Below, piece after piece: positions 1 through 7,987 of a stretch of DNA of 21,669 bases. Source of the stretch: CAYXEN01 sp964464035 (GTDB lineage: Bacteria > Krumholzibacteriota > Krumholzibacteriia > WVZY01); contig CAYXEN010000047.1 of assembly GCA_964464035.1 (NCBI GenBank), positions 1 through 21,669 on the forward strand. The letters are read 5' to 3'. The number at the start of each line of letters is the position of its first letter. The first letter of the stretch is position 1. Under the pieces are notes generated by a model, which did no database searches, was not told where the DNA came from, and saw only the letters and a list, made by a program, of their open reading frames with translations. The translations under genes and the position numbers were made by a program.

Positions 1-8
1 GGTAGATC

Positions 9-848
9 ATGATCAAGAGACTAGTCGCAACGATCGAGATTCTTCGGCCGCACAACATGCTGGCCGCATCGTTGTGCGTTCTCTCGGGATACATGCTTGC
101 GGGAGGCGGACGACTTGCGGAGATACTGCCGCCCATGGCGTTCGCCGGGCTCGTCGCCGGCCTGGGCAACGTGATCAACGACTACTTCGACATAGATATC
201 GACAGGGTGAACAAGCCCAGGCGTCCCCTCCCGTCAGGGCGCCTGGAACGTCCGCCGGTGCTCGCCGCCTATCTGGCGGCGTCCGTGGCCGCGGGTTTCG
301 TTGCGCCGTTCGTGCTGCCCTCATCTCAGGCGGCCTTCGTGCTCGCATGGGAAGCCTTGCTCTTCGTCTATGCATGGAAGGCGAAGAAGATTCCTCTCGC
401 CGGCAATATCCTCGTCGCCGGCGTGGCTTCGAGCGCCTTCGTCGCCGGGGCTGTCGCCGCGCGAAACTTCTCGGCGTCGCTGTTCCCGTTTTTTTTCGCG
501 TTCATCTTCGTGATGGGAAGGGAGCTGATCAAGGGAGCGGAGGATTATGAAGGAGACCTGGCGGGGGGGGCCGAAACGATCGCGGTCCGCCTGGGCAAGG
601 ACAAGTCCCTGCTCTATTCTTCTTTCTTCCTGGCGGCTTGCGTCGCCGTCGCCCCGTTGCCCGTCCTTGCCGGCCTCTATGGAAAGACGTACTTCTTCAT
701 CATGGAGGGTCTGGTCGTCCCGGGGCTCGTCGGAACGATCGTGATAGTCATGCGAGGCGCCAAACCGAAGGTCCTGAATCTGGCCAGCTGGATCCTCAAG
801 CTGGAGATGTTCTTCGGCATCATCGCCATGGGTCTCGCCCATCGTTGA
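9..848 (+). CDS. UbiA-family prenyltransferase, DGGGP-synthase-like
   Basis: Integral membrane prenyltransferase of 279 aa, the usual size for the family. The first Asp-rich motif is N57-D58-x2-D61-x3-D65, followed by a KPRRPLPSG stretch. The second is DYEGD in the cytoplasmic loop around residue 180. Both bind the Mg-diphosphate of the prenyl donor in UbiA enzymes. Several hydrophobic helices alternate with these loops. Sequence style resembles (geranylgeranyl)glycerol-phosphate geranylgeranyltransferase-type members, which are also found in FCB bacteria, rather than UbiA or MenA proper; the acceptor cannot be fixed from sequence. The start is ATG at 9. The bases before it (GGTAGATC) may include the stop of an upstream gene outside the window. 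The gene carries two 8-base homopolymer runs, T8 at 489-496 and G8 at 563-570. The family call is firm; the substrate is inferred. Confidence 0.85.
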   Translation: MIKRLVATIEILRPHNMLAASLCVLSGYMLAGGGRLAEILPPMAFAGLVAGLGNVINDYFDIDIDRVNKPRRPLPSGRLERPPVLAAYLAASVAAGFVAPFVLPSSQAAFVLAWEALLFVYAWKAKKIPLAGNILVAGVASSAFVAGAVAARNFSASLFPFFFAFIFVMGRELIKGAEDYEGDLAGGAETIAVRLGKDKSLLYSSFFLAACVAVAPLPVLAGLYGKTYFFIMEGLVVPGLVGTIVIVMRGAKPKVLNLASWILKLEMFFGIIAMGLAHR

Positions 849-1043
849 GAGGCGGGGCGTCTCGGGGATATCGGCGGGTCGGGGACGGAGTGTTCCGCAT
901 CGCCGTCGGAATCCCGAAAGCGCTGACATTTATCCCGTTGACCGTCTGATGCCTGCATGTTACTCTTTATCATTATTCAATTTGGATGAACGAGAAGCCG
1001 GTCCCCCGCGGACGGCTCGAAGCGTCTATTACATCGAACCACA
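849..1043 (+). other. Intergenic region between ubiA-like gene and valS
   Basis: A 195-base spacer. It contains a plausible sigma-70 promoter for valS at 938-966. I see no T-tract hairpin terminator for the upstream gene and no T-box: the predicted leader of about 70 nt is too short for one. The open frames crossing it look like noise. Confidence 0.5.
938..966 (+). promoter_or_regulatory. Putative sigma-70 promoter for valS
   Basis: TTGACC (938-943) and TACTCT (961-966) are separated by exactly 17 bases. The -35 box matches consensus at 5 of 6 positions; the -10 is weaker. Transcription would start near 973, giving a leader of about 70 nt before the valS ATG at 1044. Confidence 0.5.
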
Positions 1044-3731
1044 ATGGAAAAACTATTCGATTACAAGAAAGCTGCGGCTCGCTGGAACGAGAAGTGGGAG
1101 AAAGCGGGGATATTCACTCCCGATCTGTCTTCTTCCAGCACGCCCTTCGTCATCATTCTCCCGCCTCCCAACGTGACGGGAATACTCACGGTGGGGCACA
1201 TTCTCGGAAACACGATCCAGGACGCGCTCGTGCGCCGCAAGAAAATGCTGGGTTTCAACACGCTTTGGCTTCCCGGTTTCGATCACGCGGGGATCGCGAC
1301 GCAGAAAGTCGTCGAGCTGGAACTCGCCAAGCAGGGAAAGAAGCGCGCGGAGATGACGCGCGAGGAATTCATCTCCTCGTGCTGGAAATGGAAAGAGGAA
1401 TACCAGGCGAGGATTCTCAAGCAGCTGAAGAGCCTCGGGTGCGCTCTCGACTGGACGCGGCAATGCTTCACGCTCGACGAGAAGAGATCCAAGGCGGTGA
1501 GGAAGGTTTTCGTTCACCTCTACGAGAAGGGCCTCGTCTATCGCGGCGACTACATCGTCAACTGGTGCCCGGCGTGTTCCACCGCCATATCCGACGAAGA
1601 AGTGGAATTCAAGGAGAGGGATTCCTTTCTCTATTGGATCAAGTATCCTTTGGAGGACGGTTCACACGTGACCGTGGCCACGACGAGGCCTGAAACCATG
1701 CTGGGAGACACGGCCGTGGGTGTCAGCACGAAGGACGAGGAAAAGAAGCGTTTCGTCGGGAAGACGGCGGTGCTCCCCCTGGTCGGACGCAAGCTGCCGA
1801 TAATCGCCGACGACGCCGTCGACCCGGAATTCGGATCGGGCTTCGTGAAAGTGACTCCCGCCCACGATCCAAACGATTTCCTCTTCGCGGAGCGGCACGA
1901 CCTGCCCTTCGTCGTCGTCATCGATCGCCGGGGCAGGATGGCTCCGGATACGGCGGGTAAGTTCGCGGGGCTCGACCGGTTCGAGGCGCGGCGCAGGATC
2001 GTCGAAGAGCTCGATAGCTTGGGCCTGCTCGAAAAAGTGGAACCCTACAAGCACTCGGTGGGACATCACGACAGGTGCAAGACGATAATAGAACCGCTAT
2101 TGTCCAAGGAATGGTTCGTGAGCATGAAGCCGCTGGCCGAACCGGCGATCGCATGCGTGGAGAGGGGCGAGATCGATTTCTATCCTCCCCGCTGGCGTAA
2201 CGTGTACCTGAGCTGGATGCGGGAAATCAGGGATTGGTGCGTCTCCCGCCGGCTCTGGTGGGGGCACAGGATTCCCGTGTGGTATTGCCCCGAAGGGCAC
2301 CTCACCGTGAGCGTCGAGGATCCGGAAGCCTGCGCAACGTGCGGCAACGGGAGTCTCGAACAGGACGAGAACGTTCTCGACACGTGGTTTTCATCGTGGT
2401 TGTGGACATTCACCCCGATGGGATGGCCGGAAAAGACGAAGGATCTGGAGCTCTTCCACCCGACTACTGTGCTGGTCACGGGCTTCGACATCATTTTCTT
2501 CTGGGTGGCGCGGATGATAATGGCTTCGCTGGAATTCATGGGAGAGATCCCGTTCCGCCACGTTTTCCTCACGGGGATAGTCCGCGACACCAAGGGGCGC
2601 AAGATGAGCAAGTCGCTGGGGAATTCGCCGGATCCCCTCGATATCATAGACAGGTACGGCGCCGACGCCTTCCGCTTCACGATGGCGATGCTTTCTCCTC
2701 CGGGGCACGACGTCTATTTCGCCGAGGAGAAAGTGGAAGTGGGCAGGAACTTCGTGAACAAGATCTGGCAGGCGTCGCGAATGATCCTTGCCGCCCACGA
2801 GGAGCACGGCGAGGGCGTGCCGGGACGAGGAACCGAAGCAACGAACCCGTTCGCAAAGAGTTGGAAGGATGAATTCGGTTCCCCACCGGCTTTCGAGCCG
2901 CTTCTCGAATGGGAGGACAGGTGGATCCTGGGGGCATTGGATTCGTGCATAGAGGACGTTCACGAGAAATTCGAGAGCTGGAGGATAAACGAGGCGGCCG
3001 GGCGTCTCTACGAGTTCTTCTGGCACGAGTTCTGTGACTGGTATCTCGAGCTGGTCAAGACCAAGCTCTACGGAGATGGCGACAAGAGGACTTGCATCGC
3101 GGTGCTCCTCTATGTGCTTGCCGAGAGCCTCAAGCTTCTCCATCCGTTCATGCCTTACGTGACGGAGGAACTGTGGGACAAGCTGCCGATGACGAGCGGC
3201 CTTCTCCTCGAACAAGAGTACCCGGCACGTGCACGGGGCTTCCGCGACGAGAGCGTCGCCAGGGACATGGAGCTTTTCAAGAGCGTTGCCACGGCGGCGC
3301 GGAACTTGAGGGCGCAGTACGGAGTGAAGCCCTCCGCGTCCATCCGGCTCCTCATCCGTACGCCGGGCGAGGGATCGGTGGAGATAGGCCGCATGGTCGA
3401 GGGCTTCAAGAGGCTGGTGCGGGCGGACGTCGTGGAGTTCGGCCCGGAGATAAGCAAGGGAAAGGGTTGCGCCAGCACGCCGGTGGGGGAATACGAAGTC
3501 GTGGTGCCCCTCGAGGGACTCGCTGATTTCGAGGCGGAGATCCGGAGACTCGAAAAGGAGAAGAGCAAACTCCAGTCCGCGTACGCCTCGGTCAAGAAGA
3601 AGCTGTCCAACAAGAACTTCCTCAGCAAGGCCAAGGCCGAAGTAGTGAAGAGGGAAGAGGAGAGAAGGGCTCTCCTCGAAGCGGAGATGGAAAAGATAGA
3701 GGAATCCCTGAGGATTCTTCAGGACATGTAG
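1044..3731 (+). CDS. valS: Valyl-tRNA synthetase (ValRS)
   Basis: Class I aminoacyl-tRNA synthetase of 895 aa that charges tRNA-Val in the cytoplasm. The Rossmann catalytic core opens with PPPNVTG and a variant signature T49-V-G-H52 where HxGH is usual. The CP1 editing domain has ATTRPETMLGD and later VTPAHDPNDF. K520-MSKS is intact. The anticodon-binding helical domain (EFFWHEFCDWYLE) follows. The C-terminal 70 or so residues form the charged coiled-coil arm typical of ValRS, ending in KIEESLRILQ. Cysteine pairs (CPAC near residue 178; CPEGH then CATC near 415-435) suggest zinc sites. The ATG at 1044 gives the normal N-terminus (LFDYKKAAARWNEKW) but has no clear Shine-Dalgarno. A RodZ-like gene follows 13 bases downstream. 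Confidence 0.97.
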   Translation: MEKLFDYKKAAARWNEKWEKAGIFTPDLSSSSTPFVIILPPPNVTGILTVGHILGNTIQDALVRRKKMLGFNTLWLPGFDHAGIATQKVVELELAKQGKKRAEMTREEFISSCWKWKEEYQARILKQLKSLGCALDWTRQCFTLDEKRSKAVRKVFVHLYEKGLVYRGDYIVNWCPACSTAISDEEVEFKERDSFLYWIKYPLEDGSHVTVATTRPETMLGDTAVGVSTKDEEKKRFVGKTAVLPLVGRKLPIIADDAVDPEFGSGFVKVTPAHDPNDFLFAERHDLPFVVVIDRRGRMAPDTAGKFAGLDRFEARRRIVEELDSLGLLEKVEPYKHSVGHHDRCKTIIEPLLSKEWFVSMKPLAEPAIACVERGEIDFYPPRWRNVYLSWMREIRDWCVSRRLWWGHRIPVWYCPEGHLTVSVEDPEACATCGNGSLEQDENVLDTWFSSWLWTFTPMGWPEKTKDLELFHPTTVLVTGFDIIFFWVARMIMASLEFMGEIPFRHVFLTGIVRDTKGRKMSKSLGNSPDPLDIIDRYGADAFRFTMAMLSPPGHDVYFAEEKVEVGRNFVNKIWQASRMILAAHEEHGEGVPGRGTEATNPFAKSWKDEFGSPPAFEPLLEWEDRWILGALDSCIEDVHEKFESWRINEAAGRLYEFFWHEFCDWYLELVKTKLYGDGDKRTCIAVLLYVLAESLKLLHPFMPYVTEELWDKLPMTSGLLLEQEYPARARGFRDESVARDMELFKSVATAARNLRAQYGVKPSASIRLLIRTPGEGSVEIGRMVEGFKRLVRADVVEFGPEISKGKGCASTPVGEYEVVVPLEGLADFEAEIRRLEKEKSKLQSAYASVKKKLSNKNFLSKAKAEVVKREEERRALLEAEMEKIEESLRILQDM

Positions 3732-3744
3732 TGAAGGTGAAAAA

Positions 3745-4257
3745 ATGACGGCTAAGCCACCCCTGAACACGGTTGGAGAGATCCTGCGCAAGACCAGGGA
3801 GAAACAAAAACTGAGTTTAGAAGACGTCTACCGGGATACGAAGATCGCGGTCCATGTCCTCGGCGCCATGGAGCAGGACGATTTCGAATCGTTCGAAAGC
3901 GAGACCTATCTCAAGGGTTTCCTCAAGAACTACGCCGGCTATCTCAAGCTGGACGTCGACGAGATCCTCCTCACTCTCGAGAGGCAACGGGGAAGGGTGC
4001 ACATGGGCAAGGGAACCTTGTGGGACATCGAGGAGACGATGAGTGAAGAGAAGCTGAAGTCTCCGCGCTTGATCTCGCGCTTCGTGGTTCCTCTGTTGAT
4101 ACTGGTCATCGTGATTCTCTCCGTGATGCTCATAAGGGAGCACAGGCAATTGGAACGGCTGAAAAAGGAGCGGAGCGTCGGCCAGCTGGTGGAACCAGGC
4201 TGCGATGGAATCCGGACCGCCGTTCGCCCGCACTCGGTGCTGGATGAAAAAGTTTGA
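3745..4257 (+). CDS. RodZ-like membrane-anchored HTH protein
   Basis: 170 aa. Residues 8-80 form a Cro/RodZ-type helix-turn-helix (GEILRKTREKQKLSLEDV, then a TYLKGFLKNYAGYLKLD segment characteristic of the HTH_25/RodZ family). A basic linker leads to one TM helix at about 110-130, and only about 40 residues follow. In E. coli, RodZ binds MreB with the HTH and has a long periplasmic beta domain; that domain is missing here, so this is a short variant. The start is ATG 3745, 13 bases after valS, in an AAGGTGAAAA context. Its 3' end overlaps the uvrB start by 14 bases, implying translational coupling. Its role in cell shape is inferred from the fold only. Confidence 0.8.
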   Translation: MTAKPPLNTVGEILRKTREKQKLSLEDVYRDTKIAVHVLGAMEQDDFESFESETYLKGFLKNYAGYLKLDVDEILLTLERQRGRVHMGKGTLWDIEETMSEEKLKSPRLISRFVVPLLILVIVILSVMLIREHRQLERLKKERSVGQLVEPGCDGIRTAVRPHSVLDEKV

Positions 4258-6274
4258 ACTCGTATCGCATTACAAGCCCACCGGCGATCAACCCCAAGCC
4301 ATAGCTGCATGCGTCGAGGGAGTCAAGAGCGGCAAGCGCTTCCAGGTGCTCCTCGGCGTGACGGGTTCCGGCAAGACCTTCACCATGGCCAACGTCATCG
4401 CGGAAGCGGGCTTGCCCACGCTCGTGATATCCCACAACAAGACGTTGGCGGCCCAGCTCTACGGTGAGTTCAAGGGATTCTTTCCCCGCAACGCGGTGGA
4501 ATACTTCGTGAGCTACTATGATTACTATCAACCCGAAGCGTACATCCCCAGCAGCAACACCTACATCGAGAAGGACGCGTCGATAAACGAGGACATCGAC
4601 CGCCTTCGACTTCGCGCGACGAGCTCGCTGATGACGAGAAAAGACGTCGTGGTGGTGGCGAGCGTCTCCTGCATCTACGGCTTGGGATCGCCCGAGGCTT
4701 TCAGGAAGATGACCGTGAGGCTGCGCGTCGGAGAGAAAGCCCCGAGGGAAGACATCCTCAAGCGCCTCGTGGACATACAATACAGCCGCAACGACGTAGC
4801 CTTCACGCGGGGCACCTTCCGCGTCCGCGGCGACGTGATAGAGGTGAGGCCGTCCTATGAAGAGGAGGCGATCCGCATCGAACTTTTCGGCGACGAGATC
4901 GAGCGATTGTCCGTGACCGACCCGTTGACGGGCAGGGCGAAACTGGAGACGGAAGCCGTCACGCTCTTTCCCGCCAAGCATTTCGTCACCCCGGAACCCG
5001 TGTTGAAGCGAGCGATAGACGAGATAGAAAAAGAGCTCGGGGAGCGGACGGCCGAACTCCAGCGCATGGGCAAGCTCCTCGAAGCCCAACGCCTCGAATC
5101 GAGAACTCGCTACGACATCGAGATGCTCCAGGAAATGGGATACTGCACGGGCATAGAAAACTACGCTCGTTTCCTGTCCGGGCGTAAGCCGGGCGAGAGG
5201 CCGGCCACGTTGATCGATTTCTTTCCCGATGACTTTCTAGTCATCATAGACGAATCGCACGTCACTCTCCCGCAGCTTCGGGGCATGTACAACGGTGACA
5301 GGTCGCGCAAGGAAACGCTCGTCGAGCACGGTTTCCGGTTGCCTTCCGCGCTCGATAACCGTCCCCTGCGTTTCGAGGAGTTCATGAAACTGGTTCCCCG
5401 CGCGATCTTCGTCAGCGCCACGCCGGGAGAATACGAGTTGTCCCTCACCAAAGGAGAGGTGATAGAGCAGGTGATAAGACCGACGGGGCTGGTGGATCCC
5501 GAGATCGTGGTCAAACCGATCGAGAACCAGGTGGACGACCTCGTCGAGGAAGTGAGGCAAAGAGCCGCCGCCGGGGAAAGAGTCCTCGTTACGACTCTGA
5601 CCAAGAAAATGGCCGAGGAGCTCACGGACTACCTGCTCTCGCTGGGTCTGCGCGTCAAGTACCTCCACTCGGACATCGCCGCGCTCGACCGGGTGGAGAT
5701 ACTGAGGGGGCTCAGGCTCGGGGACTTCGACGTCTTGGTCGGGATCAACCTCTTGCGCGAGGGTCTGGATCTCCCCGAGGTTTCTCTCGTCACCGTATGC
5801 GACGCGGACAAGGAAGGATTCTTGAGGAGCGACAAGAGCCTGATCCAGACCGCGGGGAGAGCCGCCCGGCACGTGTCCGGCAGGGTCATATTCTACGCCG
5901 ACACGATCACGGATTCGATGCGGCGGGCGATAGACGAAACCAACCGCAGGAGAAGATTGCAGCTCGCATATAATGAGAAACACGGTATCGTTCCCAGGGG
6001 GATAGTGAAGACGTTGGAAGAGGTGAGACTGAGCACCTCGGTCGCCGACGCCAAGCGCCTGGAAGGCGCCGGCCTCGTCCTGGAGAGGGAGATGGGCCTC
6101 GAGGAACTGGCCGCTGTTCTCGAGAAGGAGATGCTTGAGGAGGCCCGCGCCTTGAATTTCGAGAAAGCGGCGAGCCTCAGGGATAGGTTGGAAGAGGTCA
6201 GGTTGGAGATCGCAGTGAAGAAGGGTGAAGCCCCGCGGGGCGAGCGGGCTCGAAAAGGAAAGAAAACCCGCTAG
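4244..6274 (+). CDS. uvrB: Excinuclease ABC subunit B (UvrB)
   Basis: DNA damage-verifying helicase-like subunit of nucleotide excision repair, 676 aa (E. coli 673). Walker A is G38-VTGSGK-T45. The beta-hairpin region follows with YFVSYYDYYQPEAYIP. The DEAD-like box is IIDESH with VTLPQLRGMYNGDRSRK. Then come SATPGEYEL, the second RecA-like domain (LLREGLDLPEVSLV, QTAGRAAR) and a C-terminal UVR motif (ARALNFEKAASLRDRLEEV) that contacts UvrC. An upstream in-frame ATG at 4205 would add 13 residues. I prefer ATG 4244 because it gives the family N-terminus (FELVSHYKPTGDQPQAI). It overlaps the RodZ-like gene. uvrA and uvrC are not in the window. Confidence 0.98.
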   Translation: MKKFELVSHYKPTGDQPQAIAACVEGVKSGKRFQVLLGVTGSGKTFTMANVIAEAGLPTLVISHNKTLAAQLYGEFKGFFPRNAVEYFVSYYDYYQPEAYIPSSNTYIEKDASINEDIDRLRLRATSSLMTRKDVVVVASVSCIYGLGSPEAFRKMTVRLRVGEKAPREDILKRLVDIQYSRNDVAFTRGTFRVRGDVIEVRPSYEEEAIRIELFGDEIERLSVTDPLTGRAKLETEAVTLFPAKHFVTPEPVLKRAIDEIEKELGERTAELQRMGKLLEAQRLESRTRYDIEMLQEMGYCTGIENYARFLSGRKPGERPATLIDFFPDDFLVIIDESHVTLPQLRGMYNGDRSRKETLVEHGFRLPSALDNRPLRFEEFMKLVPRAIFVSATPGEYELSLTKGEVIEQVIRPTGLVDPEIVVKPIENQVDDLVEEVRQRAAAGERVLVTTLTKKMAEELTDYLLSLGLRVKYLHSDIAALDRVEILRGLRLGDFDVLVGINLLREGLDLPEVSLVTVCDADKEGFLRSDKSLIQTAGRAARHVSGRVIFYADTITDSMRRAIDETNRRRRLQLAYNEKHGIVPRGIVKTLEEVRLSTSVADAKRLEGAGLVLEREMGLEELAAVLEKEMLEEARALNFEKAASLRDRLEEVRLEIAVKKGEAPRGERARKGKKTR

Positions 6275-6315
6275 TCCCCCGGCCGGCGCGCGCGGCGGCG
6301 ACGAAGCGAGGGTTC

Positions 6316-7182
6316 ATGAACGATTCGATGGACATGGAGAACTTGAAAGAAATTGTGAGAGCCGCGCTCGAGGAGGACCATGCCTGGAATGACGTCACGA
6401 GCCAGCTCGTGGATGACCGCGTTCTTCTCGAGGCGCGGATGGTGGCGAAGGAGCCTGGAATTCTGGCGGGCATCGACGCAGCACGCCTCGCCTTCGAACT
6501 TCGCGACGGCGGGGTGAGCTTCGAGTCCCGTCTCGAGGACGGCGCCGGGCTGCACGCAGGCGCGTTGATAGCCGTGGTGAAGGGATCGGCACGAGCCGTA
6601 CTGTCCGCTGAAAGGACGGCGCTGAATTTCGTTCAACGTCTCTCGGGCATAGCGACGCTCACCGGGAAGTACGTCGAAAGAACCGCAGGCAGCGGCATCG
6701 CAATCCTGGACACGCGCAAGACGACGCCGCTTCTGCGATCGCTCGAGAAGCACGCGGTGCGTGTCGGCGGCGGGAGAAATCACCGCGGGGACCTCGAGAG
6801 CATGATTCTCGTGAAGGACAATCACATCGCCGCCGCCGGCTTGGAGAACATCCTCGCAGCAATCGCTTCGAGGACCTCCGGCGAGCCTGTCGAAGTCGAA
6901 GTCGATTCGCTAGAGATGCTCCCTCTCGTGCTTTCCGGCCCGGTCGATCGGATCATGCTGGACAACTTCCCGCCCGAGGAGGCGAGGCGGGCGGTCGAGA
7001 CGATTCGAGCGCACGCGGCGGGGCGGGATGCGAAGCGGCCGGAAATCGAGCTTTCAGGGGGAATCACGCTCGACAACATCGCGGATTACTTGATCGACGG
7101 CGTGGATTTCATCTCCGTCGGCGCCTTGACCGCTTCGGCCCCCGCCCTGGACATATCTCTGGAGGTGGACGTTGCCCCCTGA
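6316..7182 (+). CDS. nadC: Nicotinate-nucleotide pyrophosphorylase (quinolinate phosphoribosyltransferase)
   Basis: Converts quinolinate and PRPP to nicotinate mononucleotide, CO2 and PPi in de novo NAD synthesis. 288 aa, a normal length. Hallmarks in order: EEDHAWNDVTSQ near the N-terminus; RTALNFVQRLSGIAT; the PRPP/quinolinate-binding run DTRKTTPLLRSLEKHAV; VGGGRNHR; LVKDNHI; EVEVDSLE; IMLDNF; and the phosphate-binding end ELSGGITLDNI...ISVGALT. ATG 6316 follows a GCGAGGG stretch; nearby internal Met codons at 6328 and 6334 are alternatives. The 3' end overlaps birA by 11 bases. nadA and nadB are not seen here. Confidence 0.97.
   Translation: MNDSMDMENLKEIVRAALEEDHAWNDVTSQLVDDRVLLEARMVAKEPGILAGIDAARLAFELRDGGVSFESRLEDGAGLHAGALIAVVKGSARAVLSAERTALNFVQRLSGIATLTGKYVERTAGSGIAILDTRKTTPLLRSLEKHAVRVGGGRNHRGDLESMILVKDNHIAAAGLENILAAIASRTSGEPVEVEVDSLEMLPLVLSGPVDRIMLDNFPPEEARRAVETIRAHAAGRDAKRPEIELSGGITLDNIADYLIDGVDFISVGALTASAPALDISLEVDVAP
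7161..7166 (+). promoter_or_regulatory. Shine-Dalgarno for birA, inside nadC
   Basis: GGAGGT lies 5 bases before the TTG at 7172 and inside the nadC coding end. It supports the non-ATG start of birA and translational coupling to nadC. Confidence 0.65.
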
Positions 7183-7987
7183 ATCCGATCCGATCCTTCC
7201 CTCGGCGGTGAAGAGCGGGCTCGAGACGAGGTCCTTCGGCCACCGGCTCTACTATCTGCCTTTCACCGGGTCCACGAACGATGTCGCATCGGCGCTCGCC
7301 AAGCGAGGCGAGCCCGAGGGGACGGTCGTTTTGACCGATTACCAGACCGGGGGCAGAGGGAGGTTCGACCGGAAATGGGATAGCCCGCCCGGGAAGAATC
7401 TTCTCTTCAGCATGATCCTCCGGCCGCGCGGGGCGCGGGTCTCGGACTTTCTCGGAGTGACGCTGGTTTTCTCCCTGGTGACGGCCGAACTCCTGGAGGA
7501 TCTACTCGGAATGGAAGTGGGAGTCAAGTGGCCGAACGACGTCGTGTCGGGGACGAGGAAGATCTGCGGCATACTCGCGGAGGGATCCAGCGGCAAGGGC
7601 GGCGTCGACTACGTGGTCGTCGGCATGGGGATCAACGTGAACATGGAAGCTTCCGACTTCCCACCGGAACTCGAAGGCAGGGCCGTCTCCTGCGCCATGC
7701 TCCTCGGTGCTCCCGTGAGAAGGGCGCAGCTTCTCGCGGATCTCTTGTCGCGCCTGGAGGAAGCCTACGACGGATTCGCCGAGGAGGGCTTCGCGCCTTT
7801 TCACGAAAGGTACTCAGGGAAACTGGTCGTCATGGGAAAAGAAGTGAGTTTCAGGAGGGGGGACGCCGTATCCGCGGGCAGGGTGGCGGCCGTAGAGGAC
7901 GACGGATCCCTCGTCGTCGTGGCGGGCGGGGGGCGGAGAATCCGTCTCTACGACGAGGAAATAGTGTCTTGGAAAGAGGGGACATGA
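7172..7987 (+). CDS. birA: Biotin--[acetyl-CoA-carboxylase] ligase, group I (no repressor domain)
   Basis: 271 aa. It activates biotin with ATP and transfers it to the carboxyl carrier protein. The catalytic core has LPFTGSTNDVASALA, the biotinyl-AMP loop GRGRFDRKWDSPPGKNL (usually GRGRxGRxW), VKWPNDVV with the catalytic Lys, CGILAEGS and VVVGMGINVNM. A small SH3-like C-terminal domain follows. There is no N-terminal winged helix, so unlike E. coli BirA it should not be a biotin-operon repressor. The start is TTG 7172, backed by GGAGGT at 7161. The stop overlaps the coaX ATG (ATGA). Confidence 0.93.
   Translation: MPPESDPILPSAVKSGLETRSFGHRLYYLPFTGSTNDVASALAKRGEPEGTVVLTDYQTGGRGRFDRKWDSPPGKNLLFSMILRPRGARVSDFLGVTLVFSLVTAELLEDLLGMEVGVKWPNDVVSGTRKICGILAEGSSGKGGVDYVVVGMGINVNMEASDFPPELEGRAVSCAMLLGAPVRRAQLLADLLSRLEEAYDGFAEEGFAPFHERYSGKLVVMGKEVSFRRGDAVSAGRVAAVEDDGSLVVVAGGGRRIRLYDEEIVSWKEGT

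Noticed and set aside
974..1043. A T-box or other riboswitch before valS
   Set aside because: The leader is too short and shows no T-box bulge sequence or terminator.
2391..3791. A 466-codon open frame on the - strand
   Set aside because: It lies opposite valS, has no family features, and is a shadow of a certain gene in GC-rich sequence.
7528..7983. N-terminal extension of the coaX frame giving a 403-aa protein
   Set aside because: The extra part is an Arg/Gly-rich shadow of birA; ATG 7984 with GAGGGG before it gives the exact CoaX N-terminus.
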